Origin: Chitinophagaceae bacterium
GTDB lineage: Bacteria; Bacteroidota; Bacteroidia; Chitinophagales; Chitinophagaceae
NCBI GenBank assembly: GCA_020853515.1
Contig: JADYYU010000383.1
Location: 1 to 5,438 of the forward strand
Direction: 5' to 3'
DNA: 5,438 bases
Shown here piece after piece: positions 4,914-5,438 of this stretch; position 1 is the first letter of the stretch; each line of letters starts with the position of its first letter. Both the position numbers and the translations under genes were made by a program. The notes beneath the pieces were generated by a model, which was not told where the DNA came from, ran no database searches, and saw nothing but the letters and a program-made list of their open reading frames with translations.

Positions 4914-5438
4914 TTAATATTTACTCATGCCGCTTTCGGAGGAGTACTGACCGTTGCTAAGGTCATCCACGATGGGAGAACCTTGCGAATTGGCATTAAT
5001 GAACTGTTTCCAGATCAGTTTACCATCTCTGGCGTCTACACAATAAAGGTAACGGTCGAAAGAAGTGAAGTAAACCAGATTACCATAAACAACTGGCGAA
5101 CATTTGATCAGGCTGCCTGCAGGATATTTCCATTTCAGTTTGCCGCTGACATGATCGATCGCATACAAATTAAAATCATAACTTCCTACCAGTACGGTAT
5201 TGGTTGAAGGGTGTATGGTAGGCGAAGAATTTACACGTTCTAAGGTATGATATTTCCAGCGCAGCAATCCGGAAATCGTATCAATACAATACAGTTCATA
5301 ATCAGTACTGCCGATGATACACATGCCACCATAAACCATTGGAGAAGATTCTACTTTATCAAGAGTCAGGTAATTCCAAACCGGACTTCCGTCAGATTGT
5401 TTGATGGCATATATTTTTTTGTCCTGAGCGCCATAGTA
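4914..5438 (-). CDS. PQQ-like beta-propeller repeat protein, C-terminal part, truncated by window edge
   Basis: The reading frame is open from the right edge to the TAA at 4916-4914, giving 174 visible residues; the Met at 5339 is internal, not a start. Four tandem blade repeats of about 40-42 residues are visible. Each has a G-x-x-D-x-x-(I/L)-Y-(A/C)-(I/V) strand, then SDG or (S/D)GxxxW with W followed by a strand, and SSP, CSP or GSP opening the next blade: IYAIKQSDGSPVW, LYCIDTISGLLRW, LYAIDHVSGKLKW and LYCVDARDGKLIW. This is the PQQ_2 / quinoprotein-like propeller fold (PF13360, from memory). The protein ends shortly after the last strand with GSPIVDD and YSSESGMSKY. Nothing in the visible part shows PQQ-cofactor residues, so it is more likely a structural or scaffold propeller, as in BamB-like proteins, than a dehydrogenase. 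The N-terminus, and so any signal peptide, enzymatic domain and location, lies outside the window. Confidence 0.88.
   Translation of the reverse strand, partial: YYGAQDKKIYAIKQSDGSPVWNYLTLDKVESSPMVYGGMCIIGSTDYELYCIDTISGLLRWKYHTLERVNSSPTIHPSTNTVLVGSYDFNLYAIDHVSGKLKWKYPAGSLIKCSPVVYGNLVYFTSFDRYLYCVDARDGKLIWKQFINANSQGSPIVDDLSNGQYSSESGMSKY

Noticed and set aside
4881..5207. Plus-strand open frame of 108 codons opposite the propeller gene
   Set aside because: The minus strand encodes regular propeller blades over the same bases, so the plus frame is an antisense shadow.
1..5438. Undescribed multi-gene system, mobile element, CRISPR or defence cassette
   Set aside because: No transposase, integrase, nuclease, reverse transcriptase, terminal inverted repeats or spacer-repeat array is visible; the genes are chromosomal families with mostly separate promoters.

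Overview
The window looks like an ordinary chromosomal segment from a member of the Bacteroidota, most likely a Chitinophagaceae- or Sphingobacteriia-like bacterium. The grounds are: TAnnTTTG-type -7 promoter elements upstream of several genes, A-rich leaders with few Shine-Dalgarno sequences, a CcmC/CcmD pair of the Bacteroidota type (CcmD with its own signal peptide), and a TIGR02757/DUF2400 protein. This assignment rests on recall of families and motifs, not on a database search.

Layout, left to right. (1) The 5' part of a Glu/Leu/Phe/Val dehydrogenase gene (minus strand, running off the left edge, complete to the catalytic lysine). (2) A 211-base spacer carrying short direct repeats upstream of that gene. 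(3) A translationally overlapping ccmD-ccmC pair (minus), for cytochrome c maturation, with a good -7 element upstream of ccmC. (4) A 12-helix MFS transporter (minus) whose -7 element sits only 7 bases before the ATG. (5) A TIGR02757/DUF2400 protein (minus) with motifs resembling HhH-GPD DNA glycosylases. (6) A divergent LOG-family nucleotide phosphoribohydrolase gene (plus). (7) A small unrecognised helical protein (minus), convergent with the LOG gene. (8) The 3' part of a PQQ-like beta-propeller gene (minus, running off the right edge).

The only clear functional unit is ccmC-ccmD: CcmC handles heme at the periplasmic face of the inner membrane and CcmD is its small partner. The dehydrogenase, transporter, DUF2400 protein, LOG protein and beta-propeller appear to be independent housekeeping or accessory genes, most with a promoter candidate of their own. 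I see no mobile element, CRISPR array, RNA gene, phage gene or defence cassette, and no convincing undescribed multi-gene system. The points most worth a second look are the glycosylase-like Lys/Asp pair in the DUF2400 protein, the repeat-rich leader of the dehydrogenase gene, and the apparently leaderless MFS transcript.
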